64,000 nucleotides of DNA from Pseudomonas sp. UBA6562 (lineage in GTDB: Bacteria; Pseudomonadota; Gammaproteobacteria; Pseudomonadales; Pseudomonadaceae): NCBI RefSeq assembly GCF_002434265.1, contig NZ_DJJS01000008.1, positions 417,667 to 481,666 on the forward strand. The letters are read 5' to 3'. The notes beneath the pieces are model-generated. The model searched no databases, was not told the origin of the DNA, and worked only from the letters and a program-made list of their open reading frames with translations. Made by a program: the position numbers and the translations under genes. Positions 1 through 7,337 of the stretch are shown here, piece by piece; position 1 is the stretch's first letter, and the number at the start of each line of letters is the position of its first letter.

Positions 1-2457
1 CTGGACAGTCAGGAACGGCTCGACCTGGCACTGGACTCGGCACAGTTGGGCACCTGGGACTGGCACATACCCAGCGGCCTGCTGTATGGCTCGGCACGTG
101 CGGCGCAGTTGCACGGGCTCGATCCGGTGCCTTTCCACGAGTCGTTCGAAGCTTTTTTCGAAGGCGTATCCGAGCCTGAGCGCACGGAGATGCGCAAGGC
201 CTACCGCAGCCTGCGCGAAGGGCCGGCCGGCAATTACCAGATCACTTACCGCGTGCAACCCCCGCACGGCGCGTCGCGTTACATCGAAAGCCGCGCGCGG
301 CTGTATCGCGACGACCAGGGCCAGCCGCTGCGCATGGCCGGCACCCTGCTCGACATCACCGAACAGGTGGAGCGCGAGCAGCGCCTGAGCGCTTCGGAGG
401 AAAAATTCGCCAGCCTGTTCCTGGTCAGTCCCGATCCGATCTGCGTCACCCGCCAAGACACGGGCCAGTTCGTCGAAATCAACCCGGCCTTCACGCAGAC
501 GTTCGGCTGGTCCGCCGACCAGGTGATCGGCCGCACCTGCGAACAACTCGATCTGTGGGTGGGTGCGGCGCAGCGCATCGAGCACCGCGAGCGAGCGCTG
601 CTGGGCGAGAAGCTGGACAACGTCGCCGTGCAGGTGCACCACCGCGATGGCACTGCGCTGACCTGCGTGATTTCCAGCCGCTCGATCCTTGTTGGCGACC
701 AACCCTGCCGTGTGACCACCCTACGCGACATCACTCAACAGCAGCGCGCCGAGGCAGCGCTCAAGGCCAGCGAAGAAAAGTTCGCCAAGGCCTTCCACTC
801 CAGCCCTGACGCCATCACCATCACCGAATTCGCCACGGGCCGCTACGTCGAGATCAACGACGGATTCTGCCGCCTGACCGGCTATAGTGCCTACGAAGTG
901 CTCGGTCGCACTGCGCGCGACCTGGGTATCTGGGCCGATGACGAGCAGCGTGCCGGGTTGATCGCCGAGGTGAGGACCAAGGGCCGGGCGCTCAATCGGG
1001 AAATGTTGGCGCGCAGCAAACGCGGCGACATCCTCAATGTGGAAGTGTCGGTGGAGCCGATCACGCTCAACGACGTCGAATGCCTGTTGCTGACCGCACG
1101 CGACGTCAGCCTGCTGCGCGAGGCGCAGGCGCAGATCCGCCACCTCGCCTACCACGACCCTTTGACCAACCTGCCCAACCGCGCCCTGCTGATGGATCGG
1201 CTCAGCCAGCAGATCGTCTGGCTGCGCCAGCGCGACCTGAGAGGCGCCCTGCTGTTTCTCGACCTCGACCACTTCAAGCACATCAACGACTCCCTGGGCC
1301 ACCCGGTGGGCGATGCGGTGCTCAAGATCATCACCGCTCGCCTGGAAGCCAGTGTGCGCCAGCACGACACGGTCGCACGCCTCGGCGGCGACGAGTTCGT
1401 GGTACTGATCAGCGGACTGCAAGGCTGTCGCGAGACGGTCGAGCGCACCGTCCGAGAGTTGGCCGACACCTTGAGGGGTCTGCTCGCCGAGCCAATGTCG
1501 CTCCAAGGCCAGTGCTTGCAGGTGACGCCCAGCATCGGTGTGGCGCTGATACCCGACCATGGCACGACGCCTGCCGACTTGCTCAAACGCGCGGACATCG
1601 CCCTCTATCGCGCCAAGGATTTCGGACGCAACACCACGCAGCTCTTCCACGACACCATGCAAAAGGCCGCCAGCGAGCGCTTGCGCATGGAAAACGAACT
1701 GCGCGCGGCGTTGGCCCGGGATGAGCTGGCGCTGCACTACCAGCCCCAGGTCGATGCGCGCGTACAGCGCATCATCGGCGCTGAAGTGCTGCTGCGCTGG
1801 CATCACCCGCAACTGGGCCAGCAATCGCCGGGGCAGTTCATTCAGGTGCTCGAAGAGAGCGGGCTGATCGTCGAGGTGGGCCACTGGATTCTCGATCAGG
1901 CCTGCGCGGCCTGCGCCGCTCTGGTCGAAGGCGGCCTGGTCGATGCGCAGACGTTCAGCCTGTGCGTGAACATCAGCCCGCGGCAATTCCGCCAAAGCGA
2001 CTTCGTCGAGCGCGTTTTGCGCAGCCTCGCGGTGTATCGTTTGCCACCTCGCGTACTCACATTGGAGATCACCGAGGGCATCGTCATCCGCAATCTGGAG
2101 GACACCATCGGCAAGATGCATGAACTCAAACGCCAGGGCGTGGGCTTTGCGATGGACGATTTCGGGACCGGCTACTCCTCGCTCACCTACCTCAAGCGCT
2201 TGCCCGTCGATGCCTTGAAGATCGACCAGACCTTCGTACGCGACGCAACCACCGACCCCAACGACGCCGAGATCGTCCGCGCCATCGTGGCCATGGCGCA
2301 CAGCCTGGGCTTGGCAGTCATTGCCGAAGGCGTGGAACAGCCCGAGCAACTGGCCTTCCTCGAGCGTTTGGGCTGCCACTGTTACCAAGGCTACCTGCAC
2401 AGCCGACCGCTGCCACTCGAGCGATTCCGCGCCTTGCTTGAACAGGCGAGGTGCTAG
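1..2457 (+). CDS. PAS-GGDEF-EAL cyclic-di-GMP signalling protein (5' end outside window)
   Basis: The frame is open from base 1, so the gene begins upstream; 818 codons are visible. Three PAS/PAC sensor modules (about residues 15-130, 131-255 and 256-375, counting from base 1) precede a GGDEF domain and a C-terminal EAL domain. The GGDEF motif is intact at residue 462 and is preceded five residues earlier by RQHD, which fits an inhibitory RxxD I-site. The EAL domain keeps the catalytic Glu (EVL in place of EAL, about residue 595) and the DDFGTGYSS loop. Both diguanylate cyclase and phosphodiesterase activities are therefore possible; the net activity cannot be read from sequence. No transmembrane segment is seen in the visible part. 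A bidirectional terminator follows 8 bases after the stop. Confidence 0.93.
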   Translation: MDSQERLDLALDSAQLGTWDWHIPSGLLYGSARAAQLHGLDPVPFHESFEAFFEGVSEPERTEMRKAYRSLREGPAGNYQITYRVQPPHGASRYIESRARLYRDDQGQPLRMAGTLLDITEQVEREQRLSASEEKFASLFLVSPDPICVTRQDTGQFVEINPAFTQTFGWSADQVIGRTCEQLDLWVGAAQRIEHRERALLGEKLDNVAVQVHHRDGTALTCVISSRSILVGDQPCRVTTLRDITQQQRAEAALKASEEKFAKAFHSSPDAITITEFATGRYVEINDGFCRLTGYSAYEVLGRTARDLGIWADDEQRAGLIAEVRTKGRALNREMLARSKRGDILNVEVSVEPITLNDVECLLLTARDVSLLREAQAQIRHLAYHDPLTNLPNRALLMDRLSQQIVWLRQRDLRGALLFLDLDHFKHINDSLGHPVGDAVLKIITARLEASVRQHDTVARLGGDEFVVLISGLQGCRETVERTVRELADTLRGLLAEPMSLQGQCLQVTPSIGVALIPDHGTTPADLLKRADIALYRAKDFGRNTTQLFHDTMQKAASERLRMENELRAALARDELALHYQPQVDARVQRIIGAEVLLRWHHPQLGQQSPGQFIQVLEESGLIVEVGHWILDQACAACAALVEGGLVDAQTFSLCVNISPRQFRQSDFVERVLRSLAVYRLPPRVLTLEITEGIVIRNLEDTIGKMHELKRQGVGFAMDDFGTGYSSLTYLKRLPVDALKIDQTFVRDATTDPNDAEIVRAIVAMAHSLGLAVIAEGVEQPEQLAFLERLGCHCYQGYLHSRPLPLERFRALLEQARC

Positions 2458-2464
2458 CGGCAAT

Positions 2465-2493
2465 GAAAAAGGGCACCCGAAGGTGCCCTTTCT
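2465..2493. terminator. Bidirectional rho-independent terminator
   Basis: A GGGCACC/GGTGCCC stem with a CGAA loop is flanked by A5 on the left and TTTCTT on the right. It can end both the GGDEF-EAL gene (+) and ibpA (-), which converge here. Confidence 0.85.
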
Positions 2494-2525
2494 TGCAGCG
2501 TGCTACCGGGTAGCGCTCTACCGAA

Positions 2526-2969
2526 TCAATTCAGCACGTTGGCCTCACCATTGATCGGGATGCGCTTGGCCTTGGCCTCTTCCGGTACCAGGCGCAGCAG
2601 CTCGATATTGAGCAAGCCGTTGGCCAGGCCTGCGGCCTTGACCTCGATGTGGTCGGCCAGGCGGAACGACAGTTTGAAGGCGCGTTGTGCGATGCCCTGG
2701 TGCAGGTAGGTCACCTCGTTGGCGCCCGCGTCGCGTTTGCTGCCGGTTACCGTCAGCACACCCTTTTCCACTTGCAGGTCCAGGTCTTCTTCGAGGAAGC
2801 CTGCCGCAGCGATGACGATGCGGTATTGATCGTCGCCGTGGCGTTCCACGTTGTAGGGTGGATAGCTGCTGCCCGACTCATTGCGGGCGGCCGATTCGAA
2901 CAGGTCGTTGAAGCGGTCGAAGCCAACGGAATGGCGGAACAGTGGAGCGAGAGAGAAAGCGGTAGTCAT
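2526..2969 (-). CDS. ibpA: Small heat-shock protein (IbpA/Hsp20 family)
   Basis: A 147-aa alpha-crystallin/Hsp20 chaperone that holds unfolded proteins for refolding by DnaK/ClpB. The N-terminus MTTAFSLAPLFRHSVGFDRF is that of Pseudomonas/enterobacterial IbpA. The alpha-crystallin domain spans about residues 35-125 and ends with the GLLNIELLRLVPEE region carrying an I/L-x-I/L-type anchor. The ATG at 2969 was chosen because it lies 9 nt after AGGAG; an ATG two codons earlier (2975) is only 3 nt from it. The longer open frame (to 3026) runs through the leader and is not needed. Regulation is by a sigma-32 promoter and a ROSE-like hairpin, listed separately. Confidence 0.94.
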   Translation of the reverse strand: MTTAFSLAPLFRHSVGFDRFNDLFESAARNESGSSYPPYNVERHGDDQYRIVIAAAGFLEEDLDLQVEKGVLTVTGSKRDAGANEVTYLHQGIAQRAFKLSFRLADHIEVKAAGLANGLLNIELLRLVPEEAKAKRIPINGEANVLN

Positions 2970-2977
2970 GGTCATAA

Positions 2978-2997
2978 ACTCCTGAGATTCAGCAAGT
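2978..2997 (-). promoter_or_regulatory. ROSE-like RNA thermometer hairpin of ibpA
   Basis: In the ibpA leader ACUUGCU (2991-2997) can pair with AGGAGU (2978-2983), the Shine-Dalgarno region, leaving one G bulged. This UUGCU/anti-SD arrangement with a bulged G is the hallmark of ROSE elements, which melt on heat shock. The pairing is read directly; function is by family knowledge. Confidence 0.75.
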
Positions 2998-3039
2998 AAA
3001 GTCACTGCGCGACCCGACTTCGGCATCGCGTACTCAAAT

Positions 3040-3067
3040 AGATAGGGGCCGACAAACCGCTTTCAAG
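3040..3067 (-). promoter_or_regulatory. Sigma-32 (heat-shock) promoter of ibpA
   Basis: On the minus strand CTTGAA (3062-3067) is followed after 13 nt by CCCCTATCT (3040-3048), close to the sigma-32 consensus CTTGAA-N13-17-CCCCATNT. It predicts a leader of about 60 nt that contains the thermometer hairpin. Confidence 0.85.
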
Positions 3068-3096
3068 GCGTGTGCTGAAAATTTTTTCGCTTGCCC

Positions 3097-4077
3097 TCAG
3101 GCCACGTGCATATCGTCGTGTGGCTTAGGCATGATCGGCAGATCCAACAGCTGGGTGATGGCCTGGCAGTCGTCGCTGCGCCGTACCTGCGCGAACAGGG
3201 CCACCGCTTCGGGGTAGCTGCGCGTCAGCATGGCCAACCATTGCTTCAACCGGCCTGGCGCATAGCGTGGCGACAACTTGTCCTGGGCCTGTCTCCAGAA
3301 GCACTGCAACAGCGGCAGCAAGGCCGTCCATTGCAGCGGTTCGTAAGCCTGCCCGTTGCGCGCGGCAGCGATCTGCAAGGCAAGGTCTGGACGCGACACC
3401 AGGCCACGGCCCAGCATGATGTGCTCTGCGCCACTGACCTCGCGGCAGCGTTGCCAATCTTCGACGGTCCAGATTTCGCCATTGGCGAACACGGGTACCT
3501 GGACTACGTCCTGCACCCGTGCCACCCATTCCCAATGCGCAGGCGGCTTGTAGCCCTGGACCTTGGTACGGGCATGCACCACCAGGTGCTGCGCCCCGCC
3601 CTCCGCCAATGCCGTGGCGCATTCCAGGGCGCCGTCCGGCGTCTCGAAGCCCAGGCGCATCTTGGCCGTCACGGGTATGTGCGGAGGAACGGCGCGGCGC
3701 ACTTCGCGGACGATGGCGTGCAACAGTTCGGGCTCTTTGAGCAGCACGGCGCCACCGCGCGACTTGTTCACCGTCTTGGCCGGGCAACCGAAGTTCAAGT
3801 CGATCACCGGCGCACCCAGCTCGCAGGCCAAGGCGGCATTATCGGCCAGGCAGTGAGGATCGGAGCCGAGCAGTTGCACGCGCATAGGCACCCCTGCCGC
3901 CGTCTGCGCGCCGTTGCGTAGCTCGGGCGCCAGCTTGTGGAACGAGGACGCCGGCAGCAGACGATCGCTGATGCGGATGAATTCGGTGACGCACCAGTCG
4001 ACACCCCCGACTCGCGTCAGCACGTCGCGTAGGATGTTGTCGACCAGCCCCTCCATGGGGGCCAAGGCAATTTGCAT
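3097..4077 (-). CDS. dusC: tRNA-dihydrouridine(16) synthase DusC
   Basis: A 326-aa FMN-dependent enzyme that reduces U16 in the tRNA D-loop. The start MQIALAPMEGLVDNILRDVL matches DusC rather than DusA or DusB. The NFGCPAKTVNKSRGGA block carries the catalytic Cys98, the same position as in E. coli DusC. A TIM-barrel of about 240 residues is followed by the helical tRNA-binding domain. The start at 4077 was taken at the conserved N-terminus; the frame is open 45 nt further but without family similarity. A terminator lies between this gene and the upstream thioesterase, so dusC probably has its own promoter. Confidence 0.93.
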   Translation of the reverse strand: MQIALAPMEGLVDNILRDVLTRVGGVDWCVTEFIRISDRLLPASSFHKLAPELRNGAQTAAGVPMRVQLLGSDPHCLADNAALACELGAPVIDLNFGCPAKTVNKSRGGAVLLKEPELLHAIVREVRRAVPPHIPVTAKMRLGFETPDGALECATALAEGGAQHLVVHARTKVQGYKPPAHWEWVARVQDVVQVPVFANGEIWTVEDWQRCREVSGAEHIMLGRGLVSRPDLALQIAAARNGQAYEPLQWTALLPLLQCFWRQAQDKLSPRYAPGRLKQWLAMLTRSYPEAVALFAQVRRSDDCQAITQLLDLPIMPKPHDDMHVA

Positions 4078-4090
4078 AAACGACTCTCGG

Positions 4091-4118
4091 GAAAAAGACG
4101 ACCGCGCAGGGCGGTCGT
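4091..4118 (-). terminator. Rho-independent terminator of the thioesterase gene
   Basis: A perfect 8-bp inverted repeat (ACGACCGC/GCGGTCGT, loop of 5) begins directly after the thioesterase stop codon on the minus strand and is followed by CTTTTTC. Confidence 0.85.
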
Positions 4119-4553
4119 TCAAGCACTGGCCAAGGCCGGCCCGTAGCCTTCGATGAATTCTTTCGGCATGCGCTTGGGCTTGCCGGTGGACAGCTCGATG
4201 CAGGCGAACGTGGTTTGCGCACGCAGCAATGTGACGCCATCACGCGGCCGCTTGAGCTGAAAACGTCTCTGCATGCGCAGGCGCTGGTCCCATTCGACGA
4301 TCCAGGTCGCCAGCTGCAGTTCGTCGTCTTCGTAACCGGCCGCCAAGTAATCGATTTCGTGGCGAACCACGGCCATGGCGCGATCCAGCCGACGGTACTC
4401 GACCAGGTCCAGGCCCAGGCGCTGGGAATGGCGCCAGGCGCAACGCTCGAGCCAGGTGACGTAAGCGGCATTATTGGCATGGCCGAGACCGTCGATGTCT
4501 TCGGCGCCGACGCGCAGGTCGATGATGAATGGCGTTGGGAAGTCCCAGCTCAT
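4119..4553 (-). CDS. Acyl-CoA thioesterase, hotdog fold (YbgC/4HBT family)
   Basis: A 144-aa single-domain hotdog protein. The active-site segment EDIDGLGHANNAAYV (about residues 18-32) matches the D-x-x-GHxNNxxY pattern of 4-hydroxybenzoyl-CoA-type thioesterases. The substrate is unknown. The ATG at 4553 is preceded by GGAG at 5 nt spacing; the frame continues 39 codons upstream but overlaps the tRNA terminator region and has no family match. The stop codon abuts its own terminator. Confidence 0.82.
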   Translation of the reverse strand: MSWDFPTPFIIDLRVGAEDIDGLGHANNAAYVTWLERCAWRHSQRLGLDLVEYRRLDRAMAVVRHEIDYLAAGYEDDELQLATWIVEWDQRLRMQRRFQLKRPRDGVTLLRAQTTFACIELSTGKPKRMPKEFIEGYGPALASA

Positions 4554-4649
4554 AGCGGCTCCGACGATCAGGTGAGCGACCGAGTTTAACGGATGTGCCC
4601 TTGGGTTGCAGACTGCACAGCCAGAACGAAGACATGACCGGATGCCGGA

Positions 4650-4687
4650 AAAAACAAAAGGCCCATTCAATATGCGAATGAGCCTTT
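4650..4687 (-). terminator. Terminator of the tRNA-Ala/Glu cluster
   Basis: On the minus strand a 12-bp stem with one mismatch (AAAGGCTCATTC/GAATGGGCCTTT) is followed by TGTTTTTT. It lies 27 nt after the last tRNA-Glu. Confidence 0.8.
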
Positions 4688-4713
4688 GAAGTCTCGCAAA
4701 ACGCGAGTGAAAA

Positions 4714-4789
4714 TGGCGTCCCCTAGGGGACTCGAACCCCTGTTACCGCCGTGAAAGGGCGGTGTCCTAGGCCACTAGACGAAGGGGAC
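4714..4789 (-). tRNA. tRNA-Glu(TTC), copy 1
   Basis: A 76-nt cloverleaf with encoded CCA: acceptor GTCCCCT/AGGGGAC, anticodon loop CTTTCAC giving anticodon TTC, T-loop GTTCGAGTC. It appears identical to the two other copies. It is the last gene of the cluster in transcription order. Confidence 0.97.
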
Positions 4790-4833
4790 ATGTAACCTTC
4801 GTGCAGACGCGTATTCACGCATCCTGGCAGAAA

Positions 4834-4909
4834 TGGTGGAGCTAAGCGGGATCGAACCGCTGACCTCCTGCATGCCATGCAGGCGCTCTCCCAGCTGAGC
4901 TATAGCCCC
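4834..4909 (-). tRNA. tRNA-Ala(GGC), copy 1
   Basis: A 76-nt cloverleaf with encoded CCA: acceptor GGGGCTA/TAGCTCC, anticodon loop ATGGCAT giving GGC. Its 5' end is one base from the U-tract of an internal terminator hairpin, so expression probably depends on read-through. Confidence 0.96.
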
Positions 4910-4910
4910 G

Positions 4911-4945
4911 AAAACAAAAGGCTCATTCAATCTGCGAATGAGCCT
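4911..4945 (-). terminator. Terminator-like hairpin inside the tRNA cluster
   Basis: A perfect 10-bp stem (AGGCTCATTC/GAATGAGCCT, 7-nt loop) followed on the minus strand by TTTGTTTT. It has the same sequence and relative position as the end-of-cluster terminator and seems to have been copied with the tRNA pair. Confidence 0.75.
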
Positions 4946-4974
4946 CTTTAAGTCCCGCAAAACGCGGGTAAAAG

Positions 4975-5050
4975 TGGCGTCCCCTAGGGGACTCGAACCC
5001 CTGTTACCGCCGTGAAAGGGCGGTGTCCTAGGCCACTAGACGAAGGGGAC
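4975..5050 (-). tRNA. tRNA-Glu(TTC), copy 2
   Basis: 76 nt with encoded CCA and anticodon TTC; appears identical to copies 1 and 3. It is followed in transcription by the internal terminator hairpin. Confidence 0.97.
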
Positions 5051-5095
5051 TTGTAACCTTCGTGCAAATGCGTAATTCACGCATCCTGGCAAAAT

Positions 5096-5171
5096 TGGTG
5101 GAGCTAAGCGGGATCGAACCGCTGACCTCCTGCATGCCATGCAGGCGCTCTCCCAGCTGAGCTATAGCCCC
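5096..5171 (-). tRNA. tRNA-Ala(GGC), copy 2
   Basis: 76 nt with encoded CCA, anticodon GGC, same sequence as the other Ala copies. The spacer to Glu copy 2 is nearly the same as that between Ala and Glu copies 1. Confidence 0.96.
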
Positions 5172-5223
5172 GGATTTCTAGCCTCTCGGCCCAGCGACGA
5201 AACAACCATCGCTTGTGTAAAAC

Positions 5224-5299
5224 TGGCGTCCCCTAGGGGACTCGAACCCCTGTTACCGCCGTGAAAGGGCGGTGTCCTAGGCCACTAGACGAAGGGGAC
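5224..5299 (-). tRNA. tRNA-Glu(TTC), copy 3
   Basis: 76 nt with encoded CCA and anticodon TTC. Its spacers differ from those of copies 1 and 2, which points to an older duplication. Confidence 0.97.
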
Positions 5300-5370
5300 G
5301 AACCTTCTTGCCTTCAAGACCAGGCGCTGGACCTGGTCTTGCTTCATGGTTTCAATCATGAAGCGGAATG

Positions 5371-5446
5371 TGGTGGAGCTAAGCGGGATCGAACCGCTGA
5401 CCTCCTGCATGCCATGCAGGCGCTCTCCCAGCTGAGCTATAGCCCC
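5371..5446 (-). tRNA. tRNA-Ala(GGC), copy 3 (first in the transcript)
   Basis: 76 nt with encoded CCA and anticodon GGC. It is the promoter-proximal tRNA of the cluster, about 70 nt from the predicted start site. Confidence 0.96.
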
Positions 5447-5521
5447 ACAATGTCTCGATCAACCGAACCGCTGGCTGGGTGCCTGGCGCTTCCTGGTGGT
5501 TCATCGCTGTGGACGGGGCGC

Positions 5522-5550
5522 ATGTTAAGTTCAGAGCGCTAGTCTGTCAA
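5522..5550 (-). promoter_or_regulatory. Strong sigma-70 promoter of the tRNA cluster
   Basis: On the minus strand TTGACA (5545-5550) and TAACAT (5522-5527) are 17 nt apart. An A/T-rich UP-like tract lies upstream (5552-5582) and a GC-rich discriminator downstream, as in stringently controlled stable-RNA promoters. Confidence 0.85.
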
Positions 5551-5691
5551 ACTTATTTTCGAAAAATATCAAAAAAAATTTCCCAGATAACAGTCACTTA
5601 CCAGCCTGCCCCGGCATGAACGCCCCTGGCTGCGCAGACCGCAGCTCTCACCGCGGCCTGCTGGACATGAAGCCCACCTGCATCCATGGCT

Positions 5692-7173
5692 TCAGGCGAT
5701 GGTCGCCAGCAGCTTTTCCCACTCCTTGTTCTCTTTCTTGGATACGCCGCCCAGCAGGTCCAGCGCCTGGCGCAAGCGGTAGCGGGTGAGGTCCGGCCCG
5801 AGGATTTCCATGGCGTCGAGCACCGACACCGAGCTGGCCTGGCCGGTAATGGCGGCGAACATCAGCGGCATCGCGTCACGCAGCTTCAACGACAACGCCT
5901 CGACCACGGCCTGAATGCAGCCGGTGATGCGTTCCTTCTCCCACTGCCGCAAGCCTTCGAGCTTCCACAGGATCAGCTGCACCACCTGGCGAACCTGATC
6001 TGCGCTGAGCTTCTTGCTTTCGAACAGGCTGGCATCGAGCTTCACGCCACCTTCGAAGAAGAAACCACCCAACGGCACGACCTGGCTGAAGGTTTCCACA
6101 CGGCCCTGCACATGCGGGGCGATCTGCATCATGTAGTCGCTGTTGAAGGCCCACTTCTGCAAGCGCGCGGCGAACTGCTCGACCGGCAACTCACGCAACC
6201 ATTGACCGTTGAGCCATGACAGCTTCTCGATGTCGAAAATCGGCCCGCCCAAGGAAACGCGCGACAGGTCGAAATGTTCGACCATCTCGGCCAGCGAGAA
6301 CTTCTCGCGCTCGTCGGGCATCGACCAGCCCATGCGCCCCAGGTAGTTGAGCATGGCTTCGGGCATGAAGCCCATGCGCTCGTAGAAAGTCACCGACGTA
6401 GGGTTCTTGCGTTTGGACAACTTGCTTTTGTCCGGATTGCGCAGCAGCGGCATGTAGCACAGCTTGGGCTGCTCCCAACCGAAGTACTCGTAGAGCTTGA
6501 TGAGCTTGGGCGCCGAGGGCAGCCATTCTTCGCCGCGCAGCACATGGGTGATGCCCATGAGGTGGTCGTCGACCACGTTGGCCAGGAAGTAGGTCGGCAG
6601 GCCGTCGTTCTTCATCAGCACCTGCATGTCCATGCGGTCCCAAGGAATCTCCACGTCGCCACGCAGCATGTCCGGCACGACACACACACCTTCGCCAGGT
6701 ACTTTCATGCGGATCACATGCGGCTCGCCTGCGGCCAGGCGACGCTGCACGTCTTCTTCGCTCAGTTGCAGGGCGCGGCCGTCATAGCGCGGGGTTTCGC
6801 CACGGGCCATCTGTTCGGCGCGCATCTGCTCGAGCTCTTCGGCCGTGCAGAAGCAGTAGAAGGCGTGTCCGGCATCGACCAATTGCTTGGCGTAGCGGGC
6901 ATAGATCTCGCCGCGCTCGCTCTGCCGATAGGGGCCATGCGGGCCACCCACATCGGGGCCTTCGTTCCACTCGATACCGAGCCAGCGCAATGCGTCGAAA
7001 ATCTGCTGTTCCGACTCGCGGGTCGAGCGCAGTTGATCGGTGTCTTCGATGCGCAGGATGAACTCGCCGCCGTGCTGCTTGGCGAAGCAGTAGTTGAACA
7101 GGGCAATATAGGCAGTGCCGACATGGGGATCGCCAGTGGGCGATGGCGCGATACGCGTGCGAACGGTGGTCAT
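5692..7173 (-). CDS. gltX: Glutamyl-tRNA synthetase
   Basis: A 493-aa class I aminoacyl-tRNA synthetase that charges tRNA-Glu. The HIGH-type motif PSPTGDPHVG lies at residues 10-19 and the KMSKS-type loop KSKLSKRKN near residue 240; the C-terminal half is the anticodon-binding domain. The start MTTVRTRIAPSPTG at 7173 is the conserved one. Its substrate tRNA-Glu genes lie immediately downstream on the same strand, an arrangement also known from P. aeruginosa. A 137-bp gap containing an 8-bp inverted repeat separates it from uvrB. Confidence 0.97.
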   Translation of the reverse strand: MTTVRTRIAPSPTGDPHVGTAYIALFNYCFAKQHGGEFILRIEDTDQLRSTRESEQQIFDALRWLGIEWNEGPDVGGPHGPYRQSERGEIYARYAKQLVDAGHAFYCFCTAEELEQMRAEQMARGETPRYDGRALQLSEEDVQRRLAAGEPHVIRMKVPGEGVCVVPDMLRGDVEIPWDRMDMQVLMKNDGLPTYFLANVVDDHLMGITHVLRGEEWLPSAPKLIKLYEYFGWEQPKLCYMPLLRNPDKSKLSKRKNPTSVTFYERMGFMPEAMLNYLGRMGWSMPDEREKFSLAEMVEHFDLSRVSLGGPIFDIEKLSWLNGQWLRELPVEQFAARLQKWAFNSDYMMQIAPHVQGRVETFSQVVPLGGFFFEGGVKLDASLFESKKLSADQVRQVVQLILWKLEGLRQWEKERITGCIQAVVEALSLKLRDAMPLMFAAITGQASSVSVLDAMEILGPDLTRYRLRQALDLLGGVSKKENKEWEKLLATIA

Positions 7174-7249
7174 GGAGGGTCTCGAGGGGCAATGAAACAA
7201 AGGCGCGAATGGTAGCAGGGAGCAGGCATGCTGCTCCAGCCATGGCAGA

Positions 7250-7271
7250 CCTGGGTCGTGACTGACCCAGG
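7250..7271 (-). terminator. Hairpin between uvrB and gltX (weak terminator)
   Basis: An 8-bp perfect inverted repeat (CCTGGGTC/GACCCAGG, 6-nt loop) after uvrB. No U-tract follows, so it may only stabilise the uvrB 3' end. Confidence 0.4.
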
Positions 7272-7337
7272 CTTGGAATGGATCTGCGTGGCAGAGGGTG
7301 GGACGACCTAACGTGCCCCGCCCTGCCCTTCACTCCA

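Noticed and set aside
721..2463. A 580-codon minus-strand frame under the GGDEF-EAL gene
   Set aside because: It is antisense to clearly conserved GGDEF/EAL codons and its own product shows no recognisable domain.
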